This document shows, piece after piece, positions 5,550 to 11,504 of a stretch of DNA of 11,504 nucleotides (its first letter is position 1; every line of letters begins with the position of its first letter). The translations under genes and the position numbers were made by a program. The notes under the pieces were generated by a model that made no database searches, was not told where the DNA came from, and saw only the letters and a list, made by a program, of their open reading frames with translations. The DNA comes from Lachnospiraceae bacterium (GTDB lineage: Bacteria > Bacillota > Clostridia > Lachnospirales > Lachnospiraceae). The stretch is taken from assembly GCA_021199395.1 (NCBI GenBank), contig JAJQIE010000137.1, positions 1-11,504 of the forward strand, written 5' to 3'.

Positions 5550-8090
5550 ATGTCCATTTGGATCGATGAACAGAAAAATTTAATTACAATCCATACAAAA
5601 CACAGCACTTATCAGATGGCAGTGGGCAGATATGGACATTTGCTGCATTTGTATTATGGGAAACGGCTTGCTCCCTGCGGCACGGGCGTGTACGAGGGGA
5701 CGGAAACGGGGAGCAGGGATAAGGAGAGCTGTGGTGCAGATCCTGGGGCTTTGGATATGCGCTATCTGCTGACCTTTTATGACCGCGGATTTTCCGGAAA
5801 TCCGAATGACGCGGGGACGGATCGCACATATTCACTGGATGTGCTTCCGCAGGAATATCCCTGCCTTGGCACGGGAGATTACCGGAGCGCTGCGCTGCAG
5901 CTTGCTAATGAGGACGGAGTGAGAGGCTGTGACCTGCGCTACAGATCCGCGCGGGTAGTGGATGGCAAATACGGGATTCCGGGATTGCCCGCGGTATATG
6001 CAAATGAGCGGGAAACCACAGTGGCAGCGAACGGGCAGGGCAGAGTAAGAACGAACGCCGCCGCGGAAAGGGCGGAAACGAATGCCGCCACAGAAAGGGC
6101 GGAAACGAACGTCGCCGCGGAAAGGGCGGAAATGAACGCTGCCGCGGACAGGGAAGCGCAGGAAAGCCAGCCTGGTGCCGGGAAGGATATGAGCCCTGGG
6201 ACCGGGAGGAAGGATGCTCAGTCGGATGCGGCTCAGACGCTGGAGATCATACTGGAGGATCCGGTGCTTAATGTTGAGGTGACACTGCTCTACGGTGTGC
6301 TCGCGGACAGCGATGTGATCACGCGGGCGGCCAGAATACGCAATTTTGGCGAAAAGACGGTGTACATTGAGAAAGCGGCAAGCTGCTGCGTCGATTTCCT
6401 GTATGGTGAATTTGACCTGATCCATTTCCATGGGAGGCATGGGATGGAGCGGCAGCCTGAGCGAATTCCGCTTTCCCGCACGGAGCAGGTACTGCAGAGC
6501 CGCCGCGGCGCTTCGAGCCATCAGCAGAATCCGTTTTTTATCCTTGCGTCGCGGGATGCCGGGGAGAGCGCAGGGGAATGTTATGGTTTTCAGCTTTTGT
6601 ACAGTGGGAATTTCAAAGGAGAGTGCTCTGTTGACCAGTATAAGCAAACCAGAGCGCTTCTTGGAATATCGGATGAGCTGTTTTTGTGGGAACTTCGTCC
6701 GCAGGAAAGGTTTGATACGCCAGAGGCTGCGCTCTGCTACAGCGCGGATGGATTTGGAACACTTTCCGATGAATATCATCGGTTGATTCGGCACCATGTG
6801 TGCAGGGGAGTCTGGAAGGAAAAACGCCGTCCGGTGCTGATCAACAGCTGGGAGGCCACGTATTTTGATTTTGACGCGGACCGGCTGGTGCGGATCGCAA
6901 AGCAGGCGTCAGAGCTTGGCGTGGAAATGCTTGTGCTGGATGACGGATGGTTTGGCAGGAGGGACAGCGACGATTCCGGGCTGGGCGACTGGTACGTAAA
7001 TGAAAAGAAGCTTGGCTGTACGCTTGGGGAGGTCGCCGGGCGGGTGAATGCGCTTGGCATGAAATTCGGTCTCTGGATTGAGCCGGAGATGGTATCTGAG
7101 GACAGTGATTTATACCGGGAGCATCCGGATTGGGCGTTTGCGATTCCGGGCCGGGCGCCGGTGCGCGGCAGACATCAGTATGTACTTGATTTTTCAAGAA
7201 AAGAAGTCGAGGAGCATATCCTGAGCCAGATTTCGGAGGTGATTTCTCACGCGAATATCGAGTACATCAAGATGGATATGAACCGTCATCTCTCGGATAT
7301 TTATTCGCTGACCGCGCGGACCCAGAATCAGGGTGCGACGCTCCACCGCTATGTGCTGGGGGTTTATGATTTCCTGGAGCGTCTGGAAGCGCGCTTTCCA
7401 GAGCTTTTGATTGAGGGCTGTGCCGGAGGAGGCGGAAGGTTTGACGCGGGTATGCTCTATTACACGCCGCAGATCTGGTGCAGTGACAATACAGACGCGA
7501 TCGAACGTCTGCGCATCCAGTATGGGACATCCTTAGGATATCCGATTTCGGCAGTTGGCTCCCATGTGTCCGCGGTGCCGAATCATCAGACCGGGCGCAG
7601 TACGGATATTGTGACGCGCGGCGTGGTGGCGATGGCAGGAACATTTGGATATGAGCTTGACCTGAACCTGATTTCCGGAGAGGAAAAAGAAATCGTCCGT
7701 CGGCAGATTCAGGATTACATCCGATACAGCGATCTGATCCGCGAGGGTCATTACTGGAGGCTCTCTGATCCGATGGAGAATGAGGAATATACGGCGTGGG
7801 AATTCTCATCGGAGGATGGCTCAGAGGCGCTTCTGAGCCTGATCAAAACAGGCGCGCACTGCAATGCGCCGGTCGAATATGTGCAGCTTCGCGGTCTGGA
7901 CCCGAATGGGTGGTACCGGCTGACAGAGACAGAGAGCACCACATACGGCCGGGAGAAAAACGCGGGGAACGCGATGCCTGCGGATGAGCAGAGGCTTTAT
8001 CCGGGAAGCGCACTGATGTCCGCAGGGCTTCCGATCCCGTGGATGAATGGTGAGAATCAGGCGTGGCAGGTATACGCTGTGCGGGTGTGA
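5550..8090 (+). CDS. GH36 alpha-galactosidase with an in-frame tandem-repeat insertion
   Basis: Removes alpha-1,6-linked galactose from raffinose, stachyose or melibiose. Domain order is an N-terminal beta-supersandwich (about 1-410), a (beta/alpha)8 catalytic barrel (about 425-735) and a small C-terminal beta domain. GH36 motifs: VLDDGWFG (462-469), FGLWIEPEM (506-514), YIKMDMNRH with nucleophile Asp576, GCAGGGGRFD (623-632), WCSDNTDA with acid/base Asp646, and SHVSAVPNHQTGR (671-683). The 70-residue spacing of the two aspartates equals that of Geobacillus AgaA as I recall it. At 846 residues it is about 110 longer than the roughly 730 of bacterial relatives. Much of the excess is a hydrophilic stretch at about 152-228 within the N-domain, including four 9-residue repeats (TNAAAERAE type, 168-203). 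There is no signal peptide, so it probably acts on imported sugars. It has its own promoter. Confidence 0.93.
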   Translation: MSIWIDEQKNLITIHTKHSTYQMAVGRYGHLLHLYYGKRLAPCGTGVYEGTETGSRDKESCGADPGALDMRYLLTFYDRGFSGNPNDAGTDRTYSLDVLPQEYPCLGTGDYRSAALQLANEDGVRGCDLRYRSARVVDGKYGIPGLPAVYANERETTVAANGQGRVRTNAAAERAETNAATERAETNVAAERAEMNAAADREAQESQPGAGKDMSPGTGRKDAQSDAAQTLEIILEDPVLNVEVTLLYGVLADSDVITRAARIRNFGEKTVYIEKAASCCVDFLYGEFDLIHFHGRHGMERQPERIPLSRTEQVLQSRRGASSHQQNPFFILASRDAGESAGECYGFQLLYSGNFKGECSVDQYKQTRALLGISDELFLWELRPQERFDTPEAALCYSADGFGTLSDEYHRLIRHHVCRGVWKEKRRPVLINSWEATYFDFDADRLVRIAKQASELGVEMLVLDDGWFGRRDSDDSGLGDWYVNEKKLGCTLGEVAGRVNALGMKFGLWIEPEMVSEDSDLYREHPDWAFAIPGRAPVRGRHQYVLDFSRKEVEEHILSQISEVISHANIEYIKMDMNRHLSDIYSLTARTQNQGATLHRYVLGVYDFLERLEARFPELLIEGCAGGGGRFDAGMLYYTPQIWCSDNTDAIERLRIQYGTSLGYPISAVGSHVSAVPNHQTGRSTDIVTRGVVAMAGTFGYELDLNLISGEEKEIVRRQIQDYIRYSDLIREGHYWRLSDPMENEEYTAWEFSSEDGSEALLSLIKTGAHCNAPVEYVQLRGLDPNGWYRLTETESTTYGREKNAGNAMPADEQRLYPGSALMSAGLPIPWMNGENQAWQVYAVRV
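6051..6158 (+). repeat. Four 27-bp tandem repeats inside the GH36 coding sequence
   Basis: Units are 6051-6077, 6078-6104, 6105-6131 and 6132-6158. Units 1 and 3 differ at 1 of 27 bases, units 1 and 2 at 3; unit 4 is diverged at its end. The period is a multiple of three and in frame, giving TNAAAERAE, TNAATERAE, TNVAAERAE and MNAAADREA (residues 168-203). Copy-number change would alter protein length without frameshift. The encoded segment is charged, alanine-rich and probably helical or disordered. Confidence 0.9.
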
Positions 8091-8139
8091 TCGCGGAAAC
8101 GGCAGTGCCTGCGGTATGCGGTAGCGAGCTTCAATGGCG

Positions 8140-9030
8140 TCAGACTGTCTTTCTGGCGGCACGCCGGTATTCGCCCGGTGTGCTGCCAAAGCGTTTGCGG
8201 AACAGCTTGTTAAAATAAGAGATATTTCGAAAACCGTTTTCGAGCGCGATGTCCATCACAGGGGTATCGGTGGTATTGAGCGCTGAGGCTGCTTTAGAGA
8301 GCCGGTAGCGGTTGATGTATTCGATACAGGTTGTTCCGGTGTATTTCCGGAAAAAACTCATGAAATAGGTTTCGCTGAAATGACTGTATTTTGCAAGCTC
8401 CTTTATGGACAGATTTTCCTGATAGTTTTCCTGTATATAGGTCAGAATTTCTTTCAGCTTTTCCTCTGTTTGCAGGTTACTGTTTTCTTTTTTGGGCTTT
8501 TCCACGCACCCGTAAGCATACAGATCGGCTAAGAGCTCCAGCAGAAGTGATTTTGTCCTCAGCTCATAGCCGGGAGCCTCCTTTTGAAACGTGCCGCAGG
8601 CGTTGAGAAGCAGTTTTTTTAGTCTCTGGTAGCCCGGATGCTCCGGGTGGACGACCGGAGCAAAATGGCGCTTTCCATTCAGAATCGGATTCAGGTATTT
8701 GACGGTACAGATATCCGGAGTCTGGCTTCCGAGAAAGCTCAGATGGAACACCAGACTGTGTGAGGTGAGCGTACATTCAGGCTGTTCGCTGACTCCGTGC
8801 AGGACATGGGGAGAGAGAAAGAGCAGGTCGCCCTTTTTTACGGAAAAGGTTTCAAAATTAATTGTATAATTTACCTGTCCTTTTTCAATGTAAGTAAGCT
8901 CCGCTTCCTCATGCCAGTGGAGAGGCAGGCTCCGATAGCTTTCCGGTATATGGCAGTGGTAGTAGCCTACGGGAAGAAGGGTATCTCCGTGGCTGGTTCT
9001 TTCCTGAAAATCCGGCAATTGTTTTTCCAT
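8140..9030 (-). CDS. AraC-family transcriptional regulator with cupin sensor domain
   Basis: A 296-residue one-component sugar-responsive regulator. The N-terminal AraC-binding cupin (about 15-110) shows LPLHWHEEAELTYIEKG (His38, His40) and SPHVLHGV (His75, His78), typical of the ligand-binding barrel. A linker (about 175-190) leads to the C-terminal double helix-turn-helix (about 192-292), with LSIKELAKYSHFSETYFMSFFRKYTG as helix-turn-helix 1 (207-232) and MDIALENGFRNISYFNKLFRKRFG as helix-turn-helix 2 (259-282), ending in the family signature TPGEYRR. Start: ATG at 9030 with GAGGAT (9046-9041) ten bases before it. It is divergent from the second GH13 gene and convergent with GH36 (49-base gap). 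AraC-type regulators (MsmR, RafR) activate alpha-galactoside loci in streptococci and relatives, so it probably activates the neighbouring genes; the inducer cannot be determined from sequence. Confidence 0.94.
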   Translation of the reverse strand: MEKQLPDFQERTSHGDTLLPVGYYHCHIPESYRSLPLHWHEEAELTYIEKGQVNYTINFETFSVKKGDLLFLSPHVLHGVSEQPECTLTSHSLVFHLSFLGSQTPDICTVKYLNPILNGKRHFAPVVHPEHPGYQRLKKLLLNACGTFQKEAPGYELRTKSLLLELLADLYAYGCVEKPKKENSNLQTEEKLKEILTYIQENYQENLSIKELAKYSHFSETYFMSFFRKYTGTTCIEYINRYRLSKAASALNTTDTPVMDIALENGFRNISYFNKLFRKRFGSTPGEYRRAARKTV

Positions 9031-9086
9031 AATTCAGACAATCCTCGTTCCATATTGAAATAATTTCCATGCTTCTCTTAACCGTA

Positions 9087-9155
9087 AAGCTGTCGAATTC
9101 GAAACCACGGCGCTTTGCCTGGAGGATACAGGTGTTTTACAGGAAACGACAGCTT
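9087..9155. repeat. Inverted repeat AAGCTGTCG, candidate operator
   Basis: AAGCTGTCG at 9087-9095 is the exact reverse complement of CGACAGCTT at 9147-9155, with a 51-base spacer. The distal arm lies 66 bases upstream of the -35 of the GH13 promoter. Such placement suits an activator site or DNA-looping half-sites for the divergent AraC-type regulator. A function as an RNA hairpin is less likely because the arms lie outside the predicted rightward transcript. Confidence 0.5.
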
Positions 9156-9221
9156 CAACGTCGGGGCGGATATGCGGTGTACCCCCAGAAGCATAGGATT
9201 GTGTTAGTATTAAATATTATT

Positions 9222-9249
9222 TTGCAAGAAATATCAAGGACATTATAGT
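9222..9249 (+). promoter_or_regulatory. Probable promoter of the second GH13 gene
   Basis: TTGCAA (9222-9227) and TATAGT (9244-9249) are separated by 16 bases, within an AT-rich block. The weak -35 is what an activator-dependent promoter often shows. It would give a leader of about 90 bases. The same bases 9222-9237 resemble a catabolite-response element but lack its central CG. Confidence 0.5.
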
Positions 9250-9343
9250 ATATTATTACCAGAAAAGCTATCCCTTTATCGGCACACTGGTCGCAAAAGG
9301 ATACGGGGAAATAAGAAGCATAAAAATACAGGAGGATGGGAAA

Positions 9344-10891
9344 ATGCCAAAGTGGTTAAAGGACGCCGTATTTTATGAGATCTATCCGCAGTCTTATTAT
9401 GACACCAATGAGGATGGAATCGGAGACTTCAATGGAATTATTGAGAAGCTGGATTATATCAAAGGTCTGGGCTGCAATGCCCTGTGGATCAATCCCTGCT
9501 ATGATTCTCCGTTCAAGGATGCTGGATACGATGTGAGAGATTACAAAAAGGTGGCGCCCCGGTACGGGACAAACCAGGATTTATACCGTCTGTTCGGCGA
9601 GGCGCACAACCGGGGGATGCATGTCCTTCTGGATCTGGTGCCGGGGCATACCTCGGAGGAGCATGAATGGTTCCGTGAGAGCCAGAAAGCGGAGAAAAAT
9701 AAGTATTCGAACCGCTACGTCTGGTCCGGACACTGTTTTGAGCCGATGAAGGGCTATCCCTATATTGGCGGTGAGAGCGAGAGGGCAGGCGTCTATATGC
9801 TGAACTTCTTTAAGTGCCAGCCCGCGTTGAATTATGGATTCCAGAAATGTGAGGAGGCATGGCAGCTGCCGACCGATCATCCGGACTGTATTGCTACGAG
9901 GGAGGCCATGAAGGATGTGATGCGCTTCTGGCTGGATCACGGCTGCGATGGGTTCCGCGTGGATATGGCGTCCTCCCTTGTGAAAAACGATGATGAGGTG
10001 AAATCAGGCACCTGCGCCATCTGGAGAAATGTGCGGGAAATGCTGGATGAGGAATATCCGGAGGCAGCCATGGTTTCTGAGTGGAATGATCCGCAGAGGG
10101 CGATCAATTCGGCTGGATTCCATATGGACTTTTATCTGAACTGGAGCGGAAATGGATACAGCACGCTCATGCGTGACTATGAGAGCGGGGAGGATCGAAG
10201 CTTTTTCAGAAAGGATGGCGGGGGCGATATTACCCGTTTTCTGGATGAATATGTTCCAAATTATCTGGCTACCAGAGAAAACGGATATTACTGCCTGCTG
10301 ACCTGTAATCACGATACTCTTCGCCCGAAATATAATCTCAGCGACCGGGAACTGAAAATTACATACGCGTTCCTTTTTACAATGCCGGGGGTACCGTTCC
10401 TTTATTACGGCGATGAGATCGGGATGCGTTATCTGCAGCTGCCTACGAAAGAGGGCGGGTATCAGCGCACCGGATCGCGAACCCCGATGCAGTGGAATGA
10501 TAAAAAAAATGCCGGATTTTCGAAATGTCCGGCGGATGCACTGTACCTTCCGGTAGACGGTTCCGCGGATGCGCCCAGCGTCGCGGCGCAGGAGAAGGCC
10601 CCGGATTCCCTGCTGAACACCGTGAGAGCACTGCTTGCTCTCCGACATGAGGAAGAGGATCTGCAGGCGGATGGAGAATTCGAGGCAGTCTATGCCGAGA
10701 GCGGAAAGCTGCCGTTTGTATACCGCAGAGGCGGCCTTCTGATCGCGCTGAATCCATCCGGGGAGACGGTAAGCGCTCCGGTAGCCGCAGCGGGCAGGAC
10801 GGTTCGCTTTTCAATCGGCGGAGGAACCGTGGGTGAAACGGCAATTACGCTGGAGCCACAGTCGTTCCTTGTGTTACAGGTCACACCCTGA
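9344..10891 (+). CDS. GH13 alpha-glucosidase-like enzyme
   Basis: A retaining alpha-glucoside hydrolase or transglycosidase of 515 residues, close to the roughly 500-560 of oligo-1,6-glucosidases and dextran glucosidases. It opens with KDAVFYEIYPQSYYD and DGIGDFNGI, the usual N-terminus of that branch. Catalytic residues are nucleophile Asp207 (GFRVDMAS), acid/base Glu246 (VSEWND) and Asp324 (CNHD); GYDVRDY (61-67) and FLYYGDEIGM (352-361) are also present. A C-terminal beta domain spans about 440-515. Two oddities: conserved region I reads DLVPGH, with Gly101 where most GH13 enzymes have Asn before the His, and QPALNY replaces the usual QPDLNY/W. The subfamily and linkage are therefore uncertain (alpha-1,6, alpha-1,4 or sucrose-like). 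There is no signal peptide. Start: ATG 9344, eight bases after AGGAGG (9330-9335). It is probably controlled by the divergent AraC-type regulator. Confidence 0.9.
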   Translation: MPKWLKDAVFYEIYPQSYYDTNEDGIGDFNGIIEKLDYIKGLGCNALWINPCYDSPFKDAGYDVRDYKKVAPRYGTNQDLYRLFGEAHNRGMHVLLDLVPGHTSEEHEWFRESQKAEKNKYSNRYVWSGHCFEPMKGYPYIGGESERAGVYMLNFFKCQPALNYGFQKCEEAWQLPTDHPDCIATREAMKDVMRFWLDHGCDGFRVDMASSLVKNDDEVKSGTCAIWRNVREMLDEEYPEAAMVSEWNDPQRAINSAGFHMDFYLNWSGNGYSTLMRDYESGEDRSFFRKDGGGDITRFLDEYVPNYLATRENGYYCLLTCNHDTLRPKYNLSDRELKITYAFLFTMPGVPFLYYGDEIGMRYLQLPTKEGGYQRTGSRTPMQWNDKKNAGFSKCPADALYLPVDGSADAPSVAAQEKAPDSLLNTVRALLALRHEEEDLQADGEFEAVYAESGKLPFVYRRGGLLIALNPSGETVSAPVAAAGRTVRFSIGGGTVGETAITLEPQSFLVLQVTP

Positions 10892-10929
10892 CCAAATTTA
10901 CCTTATTTTTACCTCTACAGGTGTGACCT
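10878..10929 (+). repeat. Inverted repeat spanning the GH13 stop codon
   Basis: AGGTCACACC (10878-10887), which encodes the last residues of the GH13 protein, is repeated in inverse as GGTGTGACCT (10920-10929). The spacer is 32 AT-rich bases containing the stop. It could form a weak hairpin at the end of the mRNA; no T-run follows directly, so it is not a standard terminator. Confidence 0.55.
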
Positions 10930-11006
10930 ATAACAGCATCCGGCCAATTAAAATCGCTGCGCGATGGGCCGGATGCTTGCTGCCGCTACGTTTTCAACCC
11001 TGACCA
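10885..11006. repeat. Possible small palindromic insertion flanked by 10-bp direct repeats
   Basis: ACCCTGACCA occurs at 10885-10894, across the GH13 stop, and again at 10997-11006. The 102 bases between hold the strongest palindromes of this stretch. This is the arrangement expected of a short non-coding mobile or REP-like repeat with a target-site duplication. The ends of the inner segment show no clear terminal inverted repeats, so the assignment is tentative. Confidence 0.35.
10935..10977 (+). repeat. Nested stem-loop downstream of the second GH13 gene
   Basis: AGCATCCGGCC (10935-10945) pairs perfectly with GGCCGGATGCT (10967-10977), and inside it ATCGC (10953-10957) pairs with GCGAT (10961-10965) around a three-base loop. 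The GC-rich 11-bp stem is stable. Only a short TTTT lies 13 bases beyond, so it may be a poor terminator, an mRNA 3'-end stabiliser or the core of a repeat element. Confidence 0.65.
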
Positions 11007-11049
11007 GTAACTTCCTTGTGCTGAAATCATGAGATGATGAAATAACCGC

Positions 11050-11077
11050 TTGACATCAGGGATTCATGTGATAAAAT
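11050..11077 (+). promoter_or_regulatory. Promoter of the T-box leader
   Basis: TTGACA (11050-11055) is a perfect -35. TAAAAT (11072-11077) is one base from the -10 consensus, and the spacer is 16. The start is expected near 11084, just ahead of stem I of the T-box. Confidence 0.8.
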
Positions 11078-11083
11078 GGATAA

Positions 11084-11369
11084 CAGTGAGAAAAGCGGAG
11101 ATGGTGCATAGTAGGAACCCGGCTTCATGCAGAGAGAGGATGTCATCGGCTGAAATCATCCTTATGTTCAGGCGGGAGACGAAATTCACACCGGAGCCCT
11201 GCTTCTGAAAAGACCACGAAATACAGAGAAGAGAATGAGCTCTGCTCCTGGCTGAGTAGGAAACAGCGTTTTGTGCACGTTACGCACACCGAGTGTCCGC
11301 TGAAAGCGGGAAGCAGGGTGGTACCACGGAGTATATTGGCTTCGTCCCTATTGGGACGGAGCCTTTTTT
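11084..11369 (+). promoter_or_regulatory. T-box riboswitch, specifier read as UUC (Phe)
   Basis: A tRNA-sensing leader that allows transcription into a downstream gene when the cognate tRNA is uncharged. The T-box core AGGGTGGTACCACGG (11315-11329) is essentially canonical. Stem I shows AGTA (11110-11113) opposite GAA (11181-11183), forming the loop-E-like specifier region between helices GGTG/CACC (11103-11106, 11189-11192) and CCCG/CGGG (11118-11121, 11173-11176). The AGAGAG bulge begins at 11131, and a distal stem GGATG/CATCC encloses a GGCTG loop. In the specifier loop the order is GAA-A-TTC-A, which places TTC (11185-11187) as the codon. The terminator follows at 11338. The regulated gene lies beyond the window; a phenylalanine-related gene such as a tRNA synthetase or a biosynthesis or uptake gene is expected. 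It is unrelated to the sugar genes. Confidence 0.92.
11338..11369 (+). terminator. T-box-controlled intrinsic terminator
   Basis: GGCTTCGTCCC (11338-11348) pairs with GGGACGGAGCC (11353-11363) over 11 pairs, one G-U, with loop TATT, followed by T6 (11364-11369). It lies directly after the T-box core, whose antiterminator form competes with it. Confidence 0.93.
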
Positions 11370-11410
11370 ATCAAACAGGGAAGTTCTCCAGACTTCCCTG
11401 TTTGATAAAA
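11366..11410. repeat. 19-bp perfect inverted repeat after the T-box terminator
   Basis: The left arm 11366-11384 and right arm 11392-11410 are perfect reverse complements (core CAAACAGGGAAGT/ACTTCCCTGTTTG) around a seven-base loop. The left arm starts in the T-run of the terminator. No T-run follows on either strand, so it is not an obvious terminator. In read-through mRNA it would form a very stable hairpin in the leader of the downstream gene. Confidence 0.85.
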
Positions 11411-11415
11411 TTTAT

Positions 11416-11465
11416 GCGCACGAATGCGTACGGAATTTTATTGCTTTGCAATACGCATTCGGCGC
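11416..11465. repeat. Second extended palindrome near the right edge
   Basis: CGAATGCGTA (11421-11430) pairs with TACGCATTCG (11452-11461). GCGC (11416-11419) pairs with GCGC (11462-11465) past a single bulged A, and ATTGC/GCAAT (11440-11444, 11448-11452) forms an inner hairpin that competes for one base. Together with the preceding 19-bp palindrome it makes a tandem of hairpins resembling a REP- or MITE-type repeat unit. No gene start with a convincing ribosome binding site is visible in 11466-11504; the ATG at 11502 has none. Confidence 0.65.
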
Positions 11466-11504
11466 GGCAAAAAAGTGTGCTTCTTGAAGTTTAGTAAATT
11501 CATG

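Larger units (their letters stand above)
9031..9343. promoter_or_regulatory. Divergent control region between the AraC-type and GH13 genes
   Basis: These 313 bases have no gene I can support. They hold a promoter for the rightward gene (9222-9249), a perfect 9-bp inverted repeat (9087-9095 with 9147-9155), a 10-bp palindrome TCGAATTCGA (9093-9102), two TACAGG copies 11 bases apart (9127-9132, 9138-9143) and the palindrome GAAATAATTTC (9057-9067) just ahead of the regulator. The clustering of symmetric elements upstream of both genes fits binding by the AraC-type protein. No strong leftward promoter was found; TTTACG/AATTAT on the minus strand, in the segment 9060-9090, is only a weak candidate. 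Confidence 0.6.

Noticed and set aside
6051..6158. CRISPR-like array
   Set aside because: The units are contiguous without spacers, in frame and inside a conserved coding gene, so this is a tandem repeat.
5832..6797. Long minus-strand open frame (321 codons) opposite the GH36 gene
   Set aside because: It is an antisense shadow with no domain; its repeated segment is only the reverse reading of the 27-bp repeats.
8091..8139. Bidirectional terminator between GH36 and the AraC-type gene
   Set aside because: Only a trivial GGCA/TGCC hairpin is present, with no T-run on either strand.
9222..9237. Catabolite-response element overlapping the GH13 promoter
   Set aside because: The outer bases fit the WTGNNARCGNWWWCAW pattern but the central CG, its most constant part, is AA, so it is not supported as a CcpA site.
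10004..10648. Minus-strand open frame opposite the second GH13 gene
   Set aside because: The plus strand encodes conserved GH13 motifs across the whole span, and the minus-strand translation has no family features.
11273..11494. Short plus-strand open frames near the right edge
   Set aside because: They run through the T-box core, its terminator and the palindromes, which explain the sequence; they have no ribosome binding site.

Overview
The window reads as part of a carbohydrate-utilisation locus of a Gram-positive Clostridia-type bacterium, most likely a Lachnospiraceae-like gut anaerobe. The reasons are the T-box riboswitch, strong AGGAGG-type ribosome binding sites, sigma-A-like promoters, binding-protein-dependent sugar permeases with cytoplasmic glycosidases, and moderate G+C. 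No species can be named from the sequence alone.

Layout. Positions 1-1605 carry the two permease subunits of a sugar ABC importer (the first cut by the window edge), overlapping by one base. An intrinsic terminator at 1702-1741 closes that unit. A two-gene unit follows: a GH32 beta-fructosidase (1855-3456) overlapping by 40 bases a GH13 enzyme of the amylosucrase type (3417-5369). A strong promoter (5399-5427) and then an intrinsic terminator (5473-5507) precede a GH36 alpha-galactosidase (5550-8090), which carries an unusual in-frame 27-bp tandem repeat. A convergent AraC-family regulator (8140-9030, minus) faces it. A 313-base divergent control region separates the regulator from a second GH13 glucosidase-like gene (9344-10891). 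The last 613 bases contain no gene I can support. They hold a cluster of palindromes, a complete T-box leader with its own promoter and terminator (about 11050-11369, specifier read as UUC/Phe), and two more strong inverted repeats. The T-box belongs to an unrelated gene beyond the window.

How the genes fit together (inference). The importer would bring in raffinose-family oligosaccharides, sucrose or short fructans. The GH36 enzyme would remove galactose from raffinose or stachyose, leaving sucrose. Sucrose could then be split by GH32 or used by the amylosucrase-type enzyme, which releases fructose and transfers glucose to an alpha-1,4-glucan. The last GH13 enzyme would trim alpha-glucosides. 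No enzyme has a visible signal peptide, so all catalysis is predicted to be cytoplasmic. The gene content resembles the streptococcal msm (multiple sugar metabolism) locus (AraC regulator, alpha-galactosidase, two permeases, sucrose-cleaving GH13, dextran glucosidase-like GH13), except that the position of the sucrose phosphorylase is taken by an amylosucrase-type protein next to a fructosidase. That substitution and the repeat-bearing alpha-galactosidase are the most interesting points in the window.
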